DNA of 52,543 nt from Acidimicrobiia bacterium (GCA_035471805.1 DATIPS010000058.1:65533-118075), one strand, 5' to 3'; shown: positions 26,546 through 38,172, numbered from the stretch's first letter. Translations and numbers: made by a program. The notes: generated by a model from the sequence alone, not told the origin.

Positions 26546-26959
26546 ATGCTGCCCGCCATGGCTCAGCAGGCAAGGCGCAAACCAACGCGCATAATTCTGG
26601 CGGGACTCGGCTTTCTGAGTCTCGGGGTCGCCATCGTCGGCCTCGTGTTGCCCGGCATTCCGACAACGGGGCCGGTCCTCTTGTCCGGCTACTTCTTCTC
26701 GCGTTCGTCCGAACGTTTCGACAGCTGGTTGCTCGGCCATCGGGTATTCGGGCCGATTCTGCGTGATTGGCGTGCAGGCCTCGGTTTCACCGCGCGGGCC
26801 AAGACCGCTTCGATAGTCGCCATCGCCGCCACCTTCTCGATGACCGTGTCCTTCGCCGTCTCAAACCTGGGCGTACGGATCGGCCTCGTCCTCCTGGCGG
26901 TGGCCATCAGCGCCTATATCCTCTCCCTGCCCACCAAGCTGCTCGAGACGACCGGCTAG
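26546..26959 (+). CDS. DUF454 (YbaN-like) inner-membrane protein
   Basis: 137-aa membrane protein. It has an N-terminal helix ending in the DUF454 motif GLVLPGIPTTGPVLLSGYFFSRSSERFDSWLLGH, then two more helices after FGPILRDWRAG. All family landmarks are present. The start may be ATG 26546 or ATG 26558. The family is widespread but uncharacterised. It converges with nrdJ across a strong terminator. Confidence 0.82.
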   Translation: MLPAMAQQARRKPTRIILAGLGFLSLGVAIVGLVLPGIPTTGPVLLSGYFFSRSSERFDSWLLGHRVFGPILRDWRAGLGFTARAKTASIVAIAATFSMTVSFAVSNLGVRIGLVLLAVAISAYILSLPTKLLETTG

Positions 26960-26974
26960 AGGCCCCAAACGACA

Positions 26975-27000
26975 GGAGAGGCGCCGGCCGGCGCCTCTCC
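26975..27000. terminator. Bidirectional hairpin terminator
   Basis: A perfect 26-bp palindrome with 13-bp GC-rich arms (GGAGAGGCGCCGG and its complement) centred between the convergent DUF454 gene and nrdJ. On the plus strand it is followed by CGTTCTCG. It is well placed to stop transcription from both sides. Confidence 0.7.
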
Positions 27001-27022
27001 CGTTCTCGATTACGTCACCGGT

Positions 27023-30424
<3,402 letters not shown>

Positions 30425-30542
30425 GTTTGTCTCCCTCTCCAACGTCCCCGATGCGAAGCCCCAGGGGACCGAATACCCCGCGCTCGACGGGGCCGCTTGG
30501 GCAGGCACGAAGCGTCGTGTCCTGCAATTTATTGCCACCACC

Positions 30543-30560
30543 ACCACTACATGTTGTGGT
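30543..30560. promoter_or_regulatory. NrdR box, proximal
   Basis: ACCACTACATGTTGTGGT is an 18-bp near-perfect palindrome (16 of 18 positions symmetrical) that resembles the actinobacterial NrdR box (CACAACATcTaGTG type). It lies in the nrdJ leader, with its centre exactly 32 bp from that of a second box, the three-turn spacing known for NrdR pairs. Confidence 0.75.
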
Positions 30561-30574
30561 CGGGGCTTGCCTCT

Positions 30575-30592
30575 ACCACGAGATCTGGTGGT
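30575..30592. promoter_or_regulatory. NrdR box, distal
   Basis: ACCACGAGATCTGGTGGT, an 18-bp near-palindrome around AGATCT, pairs with the proximal box at 32-bp centre spacing. It starts a few bases downstream of the predicted nrdJ transcription start, so a bound NrdR-nucleotide repressor would block or roadblock RNA polymerase. Confidence 0.7.
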
Positions 30593-30602
30593 GTGTTACG
30601 CG

Positions 30603-30631
30603 AATGTAGTTACACGTGTGAAAGTCGTCAA
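30603..30631 (-). promoter_or_regulatory. Putative nrdJ promoter
   Basis: Minus strand TTGACG (30631-30626), 17-base spacer, TACATT (30608-30603). This matches the vegetative sigma consensus at 9 of 12 positions with ideal spacing; transcription would start near 30596, leaving a leader of about 170 bases carrying both NrdR boxes. The spacer includes the palindrome ACACGTGT. The rest of the 456-bp gap up to 30880 holds only the short imperfect inverted repeat CACAAACCG/CGGTTGTG at 30695-30713. Confidence 0.6.
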
Positions 30632-30880
30632 CCTTCGGCGCGTGCTATTTCGCGCATAGTGCGCGGTTCTTTGTCAACCCAGGGAAGGCGGCATCACAAA
30701 CCGAACGGTTGTGGGTGCCGGGGGAAGCAAGTGAGACTGTATCGCACCGCGGTCGGGCGCGAAAACCGGAAACCTTTCGAGATTTCGCGTACCGACCCCG
30801 TTCGGAGGGGACTCGCCCGCCCGGATTTGATAGGCTCAACCTGGGAGGTAGCGGCGCGGCCTGAGGATATTGGTGTACCC

Positions 30881-31318
30881 GTGAGTCGTAGAATCGGACA
30901 GCTGTCGAACTTGGACTGGGGATGGTTGACGGTCCTGTTCGCCCTGGCGCTGGGCGCCGCGGTCTTCCTGATATCGCGCGTTCGCTCCAGGCGGCGACCT
31001 CGAATAGCGGCCATGCCGGCGAGCTTCTTCACCCGCAGACGAGCATCAGGTGCGGAAGGCAAAGCCACCTCACAAGGGCCTGGCACCGGACCGGTGGTTC
31101 TTCCGGGCGGCGCCCCGCCTGAGCCTCCGGTCGGTCCGGTCGCCCTCGCGGACGAGCATCCGCTTCCTCCTTTTGCTCCGATCGGCCCCCTCCGGCCACC
31201 GCCCCCGCCGCTGCGCGACGATCTGGTCGTGACCATCGACCTGACCGAACTCGAGAAGGAATACGAACCGGCGCTCGACCAGGAGCTGGCTCGATTGCCG
31301 GCCGACCCGTGGGCTTGA
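30881..31318 (+). CDS. Single-pass membrane protein with proline-rich region and C-terminal DPWA
   Basis: 145-aa protein from GTG 30881. A short N-terminus is followed by one membrane helix (WGWLTVLFALALGAAVFLIS), a basic patch (RVRSRRRPR), a glycine/proline-rich linker and a conserved-looking acidic end: VTIDLTELEKEYEPALDQELARLPADPWA. No family recognised. The next gene encodes a protein of the same plan with related IDLT and DPW motifs, so the two are probably functionally linked. The start is weakly supported (GAGGA 13 bases upstream). Confidence 0.6.
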   Translation: MSRRIGQLSNLDWGWLTVLFALALGAAVFLISRVRSRRRPRIAAMPASFFTRRRASGAEGKATSQGPGTGPVVLPGGAPPEPPVGPVALADEHPLPPFAPIGPLRPPPPPLRDDLVVTIDLTELEKEYEPALDQELARLPADPWA

Positions 31319-31448
31319 TCCGGGGCGATCGGCGGCCGGGACTCTGGGCCGGCCGGGTCGGGCATTGCGGTTTCTCCGGCTTGCATGATTGCTCCGCTCC
31401 ACGGAGACCGACTCGGTAGTCTGGCGAACGATCGAGGGGGTCATTGTG

Positions 31449-31961
31449 ATGTCGCAGAAGCAGAACCGTCTGCAATCGATGATCGTGCCGATCCTGCTCG
31501 CACAGGCAGTCGAACAGGACTCGTTCTCGAGGTGGCTGATCCTCGGTGGTGCGTGCGCGGTTGTTGGAACCGGCCTCGTGATCGCGGTGCTGGCCCGGCA
31601 GCGCAGTCGACGACTGGATTTCGAAGACCGTATCGCGGCGCGGGCCGAGGCGTCTTCCCTTGCGCAGTCACCGCCCAACCTGCATCCTCCTGCTGCCCGG
31701 CGGCCGTCCGGGCCGACGTTCATCGACCTCCCGCGGAATGAACCGGAACCCGTCGACCTTCGCAACCACCCGGCGCCGGCGTCAGAACCCCGGCGCAGCC
31801 CACTCTCGTCCCACCACAACGAAGTCGATCAGAGGCAAACGTTCGTGGATCTCCCCGGCTCGGCGGCGGAGCGGGATCCAGTCATTGATTTGACCGACGG
31901 TTCGATCGACCTGACCGAAGAGCGCGAGGACGCCTCCCCAAAGGGAGATCCCTGGGGCTGA
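31449..31961 (+). CDS. Single-pass membrane protein with repeated (I/V)DL(T/P) motifs and C-terminal DPWG
   Basis: 170-aa protein from ATG 31449 with GAGGGGG upstream. One membrane helix (WLILGGACAVVGTGLVIAVLA) at ~residues 29-49 is followed by a long disordered, proline-rich tail holding TFIDLP, TFVDLP, VIDLTD and SIDLTE and ending KGDPWG. The spacing and identity of these short motifs look like repeated peptide-binding motifs for a partner domain. It shares helix position, IDLT and the DPW end with the preceding gene. Not a family I know. Confidence 0.6.
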   Translation: MSQKQNRLQSMIVPILLAQAVEQDSFSRWLILGGACAVVGTGLVIAVLARQRSRRLDFEDRIAARAEASSLAQSPPNLHPPAARRPSGPTFIDLPRNEPEPVDLRNHPAPASEPRRSPLSSHHNEVDQRQTFVDLPGSAAERDPVIDLTDGSIDLTEEREDASPKGDPWG

Positions 31962-32101
31962 GTGCGCCCGCCCGCCGACGGCACAGATGAAGCCTCCCCC
32001 GAATCGGGTCCGGGACGGTTCGGGTCATTCGGCCCGGGAAACCGACCCCGCCGCTGCGGTAAGTTGAACAGGGCGGCAGCCTGCATGAGCGAGGGATACG
32101 A

Positions 32102-33004
32102 GTGAAGGTTCTCCGGACACCGGACCAGCGTTTCGAGTCGCTTCCCGACTATCCGTTCGAGCCGCACTATCTGGAGATCCGGAACGCCTGGGGCCCCGAT
32201 CTGCGGATGCACTACGTCGACGAAGGACCGGCCGACGCACCCAGCGTCGTCATGCTGCACGGTGAGCCCACCTGGTCGTATTTCTACCGGCACCTGATCC
32301 CGCCGATGGTCCGAGCCGGGCACAGGGTCCTGGCGCCTGATCTGATCGGGTTCGGCAGATCGGACAAACCGGCCGCTACCGACGATTACACCTACGAACG
32401 GATGGTTGAGTGGACCTCAGCCTGGTTCCGGTCGGTCAAACCCAGGAGAGTGTCGCTGATCCTTCACGACTGGGGCGGCTTGATAGGTCTGCGCGTCGTT
32501 GCCGGGAGTTCAAGAGCATTCGAGAGGATCATCGCCATGAACACCGGGTTACCTACGGGCGCGCAGGTGATGTCGCCCGAGTCCTCGATGTGGAAGCTCA
32601 TGGCCCACAACATGCCGGTGCTTCCGGTCGGTCAGGTAGTGAACGGAGGGTGCTTCGTCGAGCTTTCCCGGGGTGTGATCGACGCCTACGACGCTCCCTT
32701 TCCGGATGAGTCGTTCAAGTCCGGAGCGCGAGCCCTTCCCGGTCTCGTCCCGGTCCGTCCGGATGATCCCTCGGCTGCGGAGAACCGTACCGCCTGGCGT
32801 TCCCTGCGCCGCTTCAGCAAGCCGTTCCTGACGGTCTTCAGCGACCTCGACCCGATGAACAGTGGTGGTGAGGAGGAGTTCAAATCTGGTATTCCCGGTG
32901 CGGCGGGCCGGCCGCACACGCGACTCCGCCGTGCAGGACATTTCATAACCGAGGATCGCACCGACCGTCTGATCAAGGTGCTCTGCAAGTTCATCAGGTC
33001 CTGA
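32102..33004 (+). CDS. Haloalkane dehalogenase-like alpha/beta hydrolase (HLD-I type)
   Basis: 300-aa alpha/beta hydrolase. The oxyanion/halide segment HGEPTWSYFYR (53-63), PDLIGFGRSDKP, the nucleophile elbow HDWGG with D123 and the halide-binding W124, the cap-domain NAPFP-like YDAPFPDESFKSG, the acid in FSDLDPMNSG (D250) and the base in AGHFITED (H280) all match DhlA-type haloalkane dehalogenases, which turn halogenated alkanes into alcohols and halide. The start is GTG 32102 (GAGCGAGGG upstream). Homologues with other substrates exist, so activity on halides is probable but not certain. It stands apart from its neighbours in function. Confidence 0.82.
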   Translation: MKVLRTPDQRFESLPDYPFEPHYLEIRNAWGPDLRMHYVDEGPADAPSVVMLHGEPTWSYFYRHLIPPMVRAGHRVLAPDLIGFGRSDKPAATDDYTYERMVEWTSAWFRSVKPRRVSLILHDWGGLIGLRVVAGSSRAFERIIAMNTGLPTGAQVMSPESSMWKLMAHNMPVLPVGQVVNGGCFVELSRGVIDAYDAPFPDESFKSGARALPGLVPVRPDDPSAAENRTAWRSLRRFSKPFLTVFSDLDPMNSGGEEEFKSGIPGAAGRPHTRLRRAGHFITEDRTDRLIKVLCKFIRS

Positions 33005-33041
33005 AGCGCAGCCCGGCTTTCGATCTGGCACTCTATGTGCG

Positions 33042-33632
33042 ATGACCGTTTCCCGATCGTTCAGACCACCCGCGGCGCGGCCCCTCGCCGTCGCGATCCT
33101 GTGGGCATTCGCGATAGCTCTCACCGGGGGCGCAGTTGTCGGTCTCGCGGCGCTCATCGCGGGTGGTGTGGCAGCAGTTGTGGGGTTCTTCGGCGGCGAG
33201 GCCCCGGTCGCGGGTTCAATGGGCGCAACGCTGAGGATCGGTGCCTGGGTCGTCGCTCCTCTCGGGTTGGCGGCCTCCGTATGGGCTGCCGCCTACGGTG
33301 CCACACGGCGAGGGTCGGTACCCCGCGCTTTGGTGGCTGCTCCCACGGCGATCGGCGTGTCCGTTGCACTCTTGTTCCTCGGTTCTTCCGGCCTCCTGGC
33401 CGCCGGCCTCGCCATGGGCTGGGCTCTGGCCGTGCCGGGCGATTCACCGTCGCACGTTGCGGCTCGCTCCATGCCTCTGCTGCTGGCCGCGCTGCTTGCT
33501 CCGCGTATGGGCGACGTGTCCGGATGGACAACCGTGGGGCTACTGATCGCTTCGCCGGTCGTCGCAGCCGTCGGCGTTCTCGCGGCGGATCTCATCTGGG
33601 GTCTGCGGGGCAAAGCTCCCGAGATGTCTTGA
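33042..33632 (+). CDS. Hypothetical multi-pass membrane protein
   Basis: 196-aa alanine/glycine/valine-rich protein with about five membrane helices (for example LAVAILWAFAIALTGGAVVGLAAL and IGAWVVAPLGLAASVWAAAY) and a C-terminal basic end. Start ATG 33042. No family recognised. It follows the dehalogenase by 37 bp and precedes the NfeD-like gene by 76 bp, so it may be co-transcribed with either. Confidence 0.6.
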   Translation: MTVSRSFRPPAARPLAVAILWAFAIALTGGAVVGLAALIAGGVAAVVGFFGGEAPVAGSMGATLRIGAWVVAPLGLAASVWAAAYGATRRGSVPRALVAAPTAIGVSVALLFLGSSGLLAAGLAMGWALAVPGDSPSHVAARSMPLLLAALLAPRMGDVSGWTTVGLLIASPVVAAVGVLAADLIWGLRGKAPEMS

Positions 33633-33708
33633 CCGGGGGCCACCGGGTCGCGCCGGTGGGGCCCGGTGGTAGGTTGGGCTTGAGGCACCAGAGGTCGAGA
33701 GGTCCGTC

Positions 33709-34293
33709 ATGTTCAGCGTGTATCTGTTCGCTACGCTCGTCGGCTGGCCTTTCGTCTTGTTCTTCCTCTTCTTCTCGGCTGATGTCGATGCGGACGCGGA
33801 TCTCGATGCAGGTGTCGACGGTGATGCGGATGTCGATGCCGGTGTGAGCATCGTCGGATCCGCGGGTGCCGGCGTGGCCGATGCCGTTCTGTCGATATTC
33901 TCGTTTCGAGCCATCGTGTTCCTGTTCGCCTTCTTCGGTATCACCGGGCTCGTCTTGCGAGGGCTGGGCGTCGGCGACTTCCTCACCCTCGTACTGGCGG
34001 TGGCCATGGGACTGTTCGCCGGCTACCTGCACGCTCGCCTGTTCGCCTACTTGAAGAGGTCATCTTCCGGTGGCACAACGACCAACTCCGATCTGCGAGG
34101 TTCCCGGGCGAAGGTGGTCGTTCCGATTGTTGCGAATGGAAGAGGACGTATCGAGGTGGATGTGGACGGTCAACCGGTCTACCTCACGGCCCGGGCCTTT
34201 GGGGGTGGGACTCATGAAGAGGGAGAGAGCGTGGTGGTCGTCGAGATCGACGACGGGATCGCGCTCGTTGGCCATCTGAACCTGGACGAATAG
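33709..34293 (+). CDS. NfeD/YqiJ-like membrane protein with Asp-Ala repeat loop
   Basis: 194-aa protein paired with a flotillin. Helix 1 (residues ~5-23) is followed by a 22-residue stretch of DVDADADL-type repeats (~25-46), then three helices and, from ~120, a soluble beta-rich OB-fold-like domain (GSRAKVVVPIVANGRGRIEVDVDGQPVYLTARAFGG). NfeD-type partners bind flotillins and help organise membrane microdomains. The aspartate-rich loop should face outward and could bind divalent cations. Ten bases separate its stop from the flotillin ATG. Confidence 0.75.
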   Translation: MFSVYLFATLVGWPFVLFFLFFSADVDADADLDAGVDGDADVDAGVSIVGSAGAGVADAVLSIFSFRAIVFLFAFFGITGLVLRGLGVGDFLTLVLAVAMGLFAGYLHARLFAYLKRSSSGGTTTNSDLRGSRAKVVVPIVANGRGRIEVDVDGQPVYLTARAFGGGTHEEGESVVVVEIDDGIALVGHLNLDE

Positions 34294-34303
34294 GAGCATT
34301 CGC

Positions 34304-35596
34304 ATGGAAGTTGCAATCACGCTGGCAGGCATAGTCGTTGCTGCGGTGGTAATCGTGCTGCTGGCCGTGCGCAGCCTCATCGTCATCTGCCCCCCAAACC
34401 GCATAGCGGTGATCTCAGGCCGATCCCGTCAGGATGGCGAAGGCACGGCACGTGGATACCGGATCATCCGCGGCGGACGCACCGTCCGGATTCCCCTGCT
34501 CGAGAAGGTCGACTGGATGGATCTGAACACCATTGCCATCGAGCTCTCGGTGCTCAACGCGTATTCCAAAGGTTCGATTCCATTGAACGTGCAGGCGGTG
34601 GGGGATGTGAAGATTTCGAGCCGGCAAGGCGTCCTCGACAACGCGATTGAGAGATTCCTCAGCCGGCCGACCGGGTACGTACAGCAGATAGCCAAGGAAA
34701 CGCTCGAGGCCAACTTGCGCGGAGTGCTGGCCACTCTCACTCCCGAGGAAGTCAACGAGGATCGTCTCAAGTTCGCGTCCGTCCTCATTGAAGAAGCAGA
34801 CGACGACATGCGGATACTCGGATTGGATCTCGATGTTCTGAAGATCCAGAACGTCACCGACGAGGCCGGATATCTCGATTCCGTCGGGCGGCGGCGGACG
34901 GCGCAGGTCGTCAAGGAAGCGCGCGTGGCGGAAGCCGAGAGGCAGGCGGAGGCTCAGGAGAGCGAAGCCGATTCGCGCCGCAGAGCCGAGGTGGCGCGGG
35001 CAGAAGCGGACCTTTTGATCGTCGAGCGTGAGAACGCATTGCGGGTTCGCACGGCCGAACTCGAGGCGGATGCCCTGGTCAAGGAAGAGCAGGCAAAGGT
35101 GGCCGGAGACAAGGCCAGGGCCATCGCGGAGCAGGAGCTGCAGCAAGAGCGGATCAAGCTCGAGCAAAGGAGGCTGGAAGCCGACATCGTGGCTCCTGCC
35201 CGTGCCGATAAAGAGGCGAAAGAGCTCAAGGCCAAGGGTGATGCGGCCTCGATCATCGAGGACGGCTCAGCCCAGATCGAGGTCTTCAAACGGCTCGTCG
35301 ACCAATATCAGGCGGCCGGGGCCGATGCGCAGCAGATCTTCGTCCTCAACATGCTCCCCGATCTCGTCGACAAGATCGTGGGAACCGTTGCAGGCGTTTC
35401 GATCGATCGGGTCTCGGTCATCGATGCGGGCAATGGACAACCGGGTATCCCCGGTGTTCTGTCGCAGTTGCCGGCTGCTGTGATCAGGATCACCGAACAG
35501 ATCGAGAATGCAACCGGAATCAACATCCTCTCGAATCTCGGCAAGGCACAAGAGTCCGACGAGAGCGTCGAGACGGCTCCGGCCGGCGGCGGATGA
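34304..35596 (+). CDS. Flotillin family (SPFH/band 7) protein
   Basis: 430-aa membrane-anchored scaffold. Residues ~5-27 are a hydrophobic hairpin/helix, ~30-190 the SPFH domain (VICPPNRIAVISGRSR...LEKVDWMDLNTIAIELSVLNAYSKGSIPLNVQAVGDVKI), ~200-310 the Glu/Ala-rich flotillin coiled coil (EARVAEAERQAEAQESEADSRRR...), and the C-terminus an oligomerisation end. YqiK/FloT-type proteins assemble with NfeD-like proteins, exactly the arrangement here. Likely role: large ring-shaped membrane assemblies influencing membrane fluidity and complex assembly. Confidence 0.9.
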   Translation: MEVAITLAGIVVAAVVIVLLAVRSLIVICPPNRIAVISGRSRQDGEGTARGYRIIRGGRTVRIPLLEKVDWMDLNTIAIELSVLNAYSKGSIPLNVQAVGDVKISSRQGVLDNAIERFLSRPTGYVQQIAKETLEANLRGVLATLTPEEVNEDRLKFASVLIEEADDDMRILGLDLDVLKIQNVTDEAGYLDSVGRRRTAQVVKEARVAEAERQAEAQESEADSRRRAEVARAEADLLIVERENALRVRTAELEADALVKEEQAKVAGDKARAIAEQELQQERIKLEQRRLEADIVAPARADKEAKELKAKGDAASIIEDGSAQIEVFKRLVDQYQAAGADAQQIFVLNMLPDLVDKIVGTVAGVSIDRVSVIDAGNGQPGIPGVLSQLPAAVIRITEQIENATGINILSNLGKAQESDESVETAPAGGG

Positions 35597-35655
35597 TGCG
35601 TGATGGCGCCGGTCAAGCGTTAGCCTGAGGCTCGACAGAAGAGATGGAGACATCG

Positions 35656-36666
35656 ATGGCGCGACTGCGCCTGTTTGCCAACCTACGAGAGCTCGCAGGA
35701 TCCGCCCTGGTGGAATTCGAGGCAGACACCGTCGGTGGGCTGCTCGAGAAGGCTTCCGCCGAGTACGGGAGTGCGTTTGCCAAGAGCATGCGGCGGGCGC
35801 GTGTCTGGGTCAACGGACAGCCGGCCGCACCGGACGACGTGATCGGCGACAACGATGAAGTCGCTTTGATCCCACCGGTATCCGGTGGAGCCGAGACGAA
35901 TGTCACGGCTCTCATGGATATGCACGTTTGGGCGCCGATCGTCACGGTTGCGGTGCTGGTGTTCGCCAATCTGCCTTCCTCCCCGGAGTGGTTCGTGACC
36001 GCACTGGTCGCAGTGGCGGCGGTGTGGGCCGTTGATCTGGTCGACGCCGCCAGGATGGCCGGGGTTCCGCTGCAACTCCCTCCGCTTCTCGCCACGATCC
36101 TCGTCGGCGCGGTGGCTCCCTACGGCATGGCCGACAACACATCGGGTGTCGTCGGTCTCGGCCTCGTCGTTGCGTTCGCCCTCGTGGCCGCTTTCGTGTG
36201 GGGGATTGCCGCGCAGCAGAGCAGGGATGCCATTGCGATCGCCACAACTGCGCTCGCCCAGGTCATTGCGGGAACCGGGATCGGATCACTGGTGCTGACC
36301 AGACTGTCGCCGGATGGGCGCGGCCGTACGGGCGCATTCCTGGTGATCATCATCGTCTCTGCTGCAGCCTGGTGGCTGGCCGGCCGGGGAAGGGGCATCG
36401 GTCTGCTCGATCCGTTCGCCGCCGGGGCGCTCGCTGCGGTTGCCGGTGCCGTCGCAGCGGCATGGCTGTGGGATCTCGGGGTCTTGACGTTCTTGTTTGT
36501 CGGCGTTGTGATGGCTCTCGCCCTGATCGCCGGCAGAGGATTCGGTGCCATGGTGAGGACGGGCGAGGTCTATTTGGTCGACCATCCGCCCGGGTTCCTG
36601 ACCCTGATCGATGGTCCTGCTCTGGCCTCTGCGGCGTTCTACCCGATCTTGCAGCTGGTCATCTAG
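35656..36666 (+). CDS. MoaD/ThiS-like domain fused to a degenerate CdsA-like membrane domain
   Basis: 336-aa fusion. Residues 1-78 are a ubiquitin-like MoaD domain (RLRLFANLRELAGS...VNGQPAAPDDVIGDNDEVALIPPVSGG) with the family Gly-Gly at 77-78, but the protein continues instead of ending there. Residues ~90-336 form about eight membrane helices that follow the plan of phosphatidate cytidylyltransferase: AWWLAGRGRG in place of DxGAYxxGR and HPPGFLTLIDGPALASAAF in place of PGHGGxLDRxDSL. Most catalytic acids are replaced, so it is probably not an active CDP-diacylglycerol synthase. ATG 35656 has GGAG seven bases upstream; ATG 35644 is an alternative. Function unknown. Confidence 0.65.
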   Translation: MARLRLFANLRELAGSALVEFEADTVGGLLEKASAEYGSAFAKSMRRARVWVNGQPAAPDDVIGDNDEVALIPPVSGGAETNVTALMDMHVWAPIVTVAVLVFANLPSSPEWFVTALVAVAAVWAVDLVDAARMAGVPLQLPPLLATILVGAVAPYGMADNTSGVVGLGLVVAFALVAAFVWGIAAQQSRDAIAIATTALAQVIAGTGIGSLVLTRLSPDGRGRTGAFLVIIIVSAAAWWLAGRGRGIGLLDPFAAGALAAVAGAVAAAWLWDLGVLTFLFVGVVMALALIAGRGFGAMVRTGEVYLVDHPPGFLTLIDGPALASAAFYPILQLVI

Positions 36667-36721
36667 GCCTGGACCCGTGCCGTCACCCGTCACTGCACGA
36701 GTGCGTGCCGACTTCGGCCGG

Positions 36722-36736
36722 CCCGACCGGGTCGGG
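36722..36736. terminator. Small GC-rich hairpin between convergent genes
   Basis: CCCGAC/GTCGGG with a three-base loop, in the 71-bp gap between the MoaD-CdsA fusion and fluC. It is symmetrical, so it could terminate both transcripts; no U-run is present. Confidence 0.35.
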
Positions 36737-36737
36737 T

Positions 36738-37118
36738 CTAAACGGCCAGTGCCCTCCCGATCGCCAGTCCGCCGATCGCGGCCATGAGGCCCACAGTCGC
36801 GGCCGCCAGCACATTGAACAGCCCCGCTCCAACGTGCCCCTTGCCGACGAGTTCGACCGATTCCACCATCCACGTGCTGAAGGTCGTGTACCCACCGAGC
36901 AACCCGACCGTGAGGCCGGTGCGCAGCGCCGGATCGTCGGTGACGTGGTCGCCGAATAGTCCCACGAGTATGCCGAGGGCGAGCGCGCCGGAGATGTTCA
37001 CCGCCATCGTCGCCATCCAGAACTCCCAGCCCGCTCGCCTCCCGAGTAAGGAACCAACGGCGTAGCGGGCCATCGAGCCGACGGCCCCGCCCAAACCGAC
37101 GGCGAAGAGGGTGCGCAT
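36738..37118 (-). CDS. crcB: Fluoride exporter FluC/CrcB
   Basis: 126-aa fluoride channel. Family landmarks are all visible: GLGGAVGSMARY at the N-terminus, the pore asparagine in MAVNISGALALG (N41) and GGYTTFSTW (78-82 region) that lines the ion path, in four helices. Fluc channels work as antiparallel dimers and expel fluoride. The start is ATG 37118; the frame is open far upstream but that sequence is antisense to the next gene. It is a single copy here, so it would be a homodimer. No fluoride riboswitch was seen in the 73-bp divergent gap. Confidence 0.9.
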   Translation of the reverse strand: MRTLFAVGLGGAVGSMARYAVGSLLGRRAGWEFWMATMAVNISGALALGILVGLFGDHVTDDPALRTGLTVGLLGGYTTFSTWMVESVELVGKGHVGAGLFNVLAAATVGLMAAIGGLAIGRALAV

Positions 37119-37191
37119 TGCGGCGGCGAGACTAGCGGGTGGCCGGACGTGTCCCTTGGTCGGCGACCCGGCGGCCGCTACTTTGGGCTCT

Positions 37192-38172
37192 GTGCACCGG
37201 ATGGCCCTGCTGCTCATCGGAACTGTTCTGACCGTGTCGTGCTCGGGGGCGGCGTCCGGTGACGACGGGCCCCCGCTTCCGGCGCGGCCGGCGGTCGCGA
37301 CCTCCACGACGCACCCGGAACCGGAGCTCCCGGCGTCGAGCAGCGTCACTGCAACCGGGTCGACGTCGGCGCCGTCCACAACGGCGACTTCGGTGCTCGA
37401 TCGCGAAGCGGCAGGTGAGCGAATGCAGCGTGATCTCCGCTCCCTGGTTGGGTTGGGAGTACGAGAAGCCGGTTCGGACGCAGAGGCGCAAGCTTCGCAG
37501 TTCCTGCTGCAATCCCTCCGGGCCTCCGGTGTCGGCGTCGAGGTCCGTGAGGTTCCGCTGCCGACCGGCGGGACTTCTCTCAACCTTCTTGCCCGGTTCG
37601 GGGACGGCGGCACCCATGTTCTCTTCGGAGCCCACTACGACTCGAAACCGCCCTCGCCCGGCGCCGATGACAACGGAAGCGGCACGGTCGTCCTGCTCGA
37701 GCTCGCCCGGCGCCTCGTCGAAGCGCCTCCCCGCTCCGGCAGGGTCACCGTCGCGTTCTTCGGCGCCGAGGAAATCCTGGTCGGGTACGACGGGGACTCG
37801 CATCACTTCGGTTCCCGCCTGCTCGCCGCGCAGATGGCGGAAGACGGCGATCTCCCCGACCTGATGATCTCCGCCGACATGGTGGGAGTCGGTGAGCAGA
37901 TAGTCGCGGCGACCTACCTCGATACGGATCCGGGCGCTGCGGAGCTGATCGCCCAGGCGGCTGCCGAACTGGGGCTGAAGGTTCAGGTCGTCCGGCGAGG
38001 TGATATCTCGGATCACGAAGCCTTTGCCAGATCGGGAGTGCCGTCTGCCTTCCTCTGGCGTCCCGACAACCCGGACTATCACCGGGCGACCGATCTGGTG
38101 GTCCGGACGGAGGCTCTGCTGGAGAACCTGGCGATTCTGGAAGCGTTCCTGAGGCTGACGGTCGACGGCTGA
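37192..38172 (+). CDS. M28-family zinc aminopeptidase lipoprotein
   Basis: 326-aa secreted peptidase. A very short signal with lipobox LTVSC (C17) and a Thr/Ser/Pro-rich tether precede the catalytic domain from ~residue 75. The co-catalytic zinc ligands of family M28 appear in order: GAHYDS, GADDNGSG, GAEEI (general base and ligand), SADMVG and the final histidine in PDYHRATD. It should trim N-terminal residues from peptides at the cell surface. GTG 37192 or ATG 37201 is the start; the region upstream overlaps the fluC promoter. Confidence 0.85.
   Translation: MHRMALLLIGTVLTVSCSGAASGDDGPPLPARPAVATSTTHPEPELPASSSVTATGSTSAPSTTATSVLDREAAGERMQRDLRSLVGLGVREAGSDAEAQASQFLLQSLRASGVGVEVREVPLPTGGTSLNLLARFGDGGTHVLFGAHYDSKPPSPGADDNGSGTVVLLELARRLVEAPPRSGRVTVAFFGAEEILVGYDGDSHHFGSRLLAAQMAEDGDLPDLMISADMVGVGEQIVAATYLDTDPGAAELIAQAAAELGLKVQVVRRGDISDHEAFARSGVPSAFLWRPDNPDYHRATDLVVRTEALLENLAILEAFLRLTVDG

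Noticed and set aside
30425-30880. A cobalamin riboswitch in front of the B12-dependent ribonucleotide reductase
   Set aside because: The leader is short (about 170 bases) and lacks a B12-box-like core; the NrdR boxes explain the symmetrical sequences.
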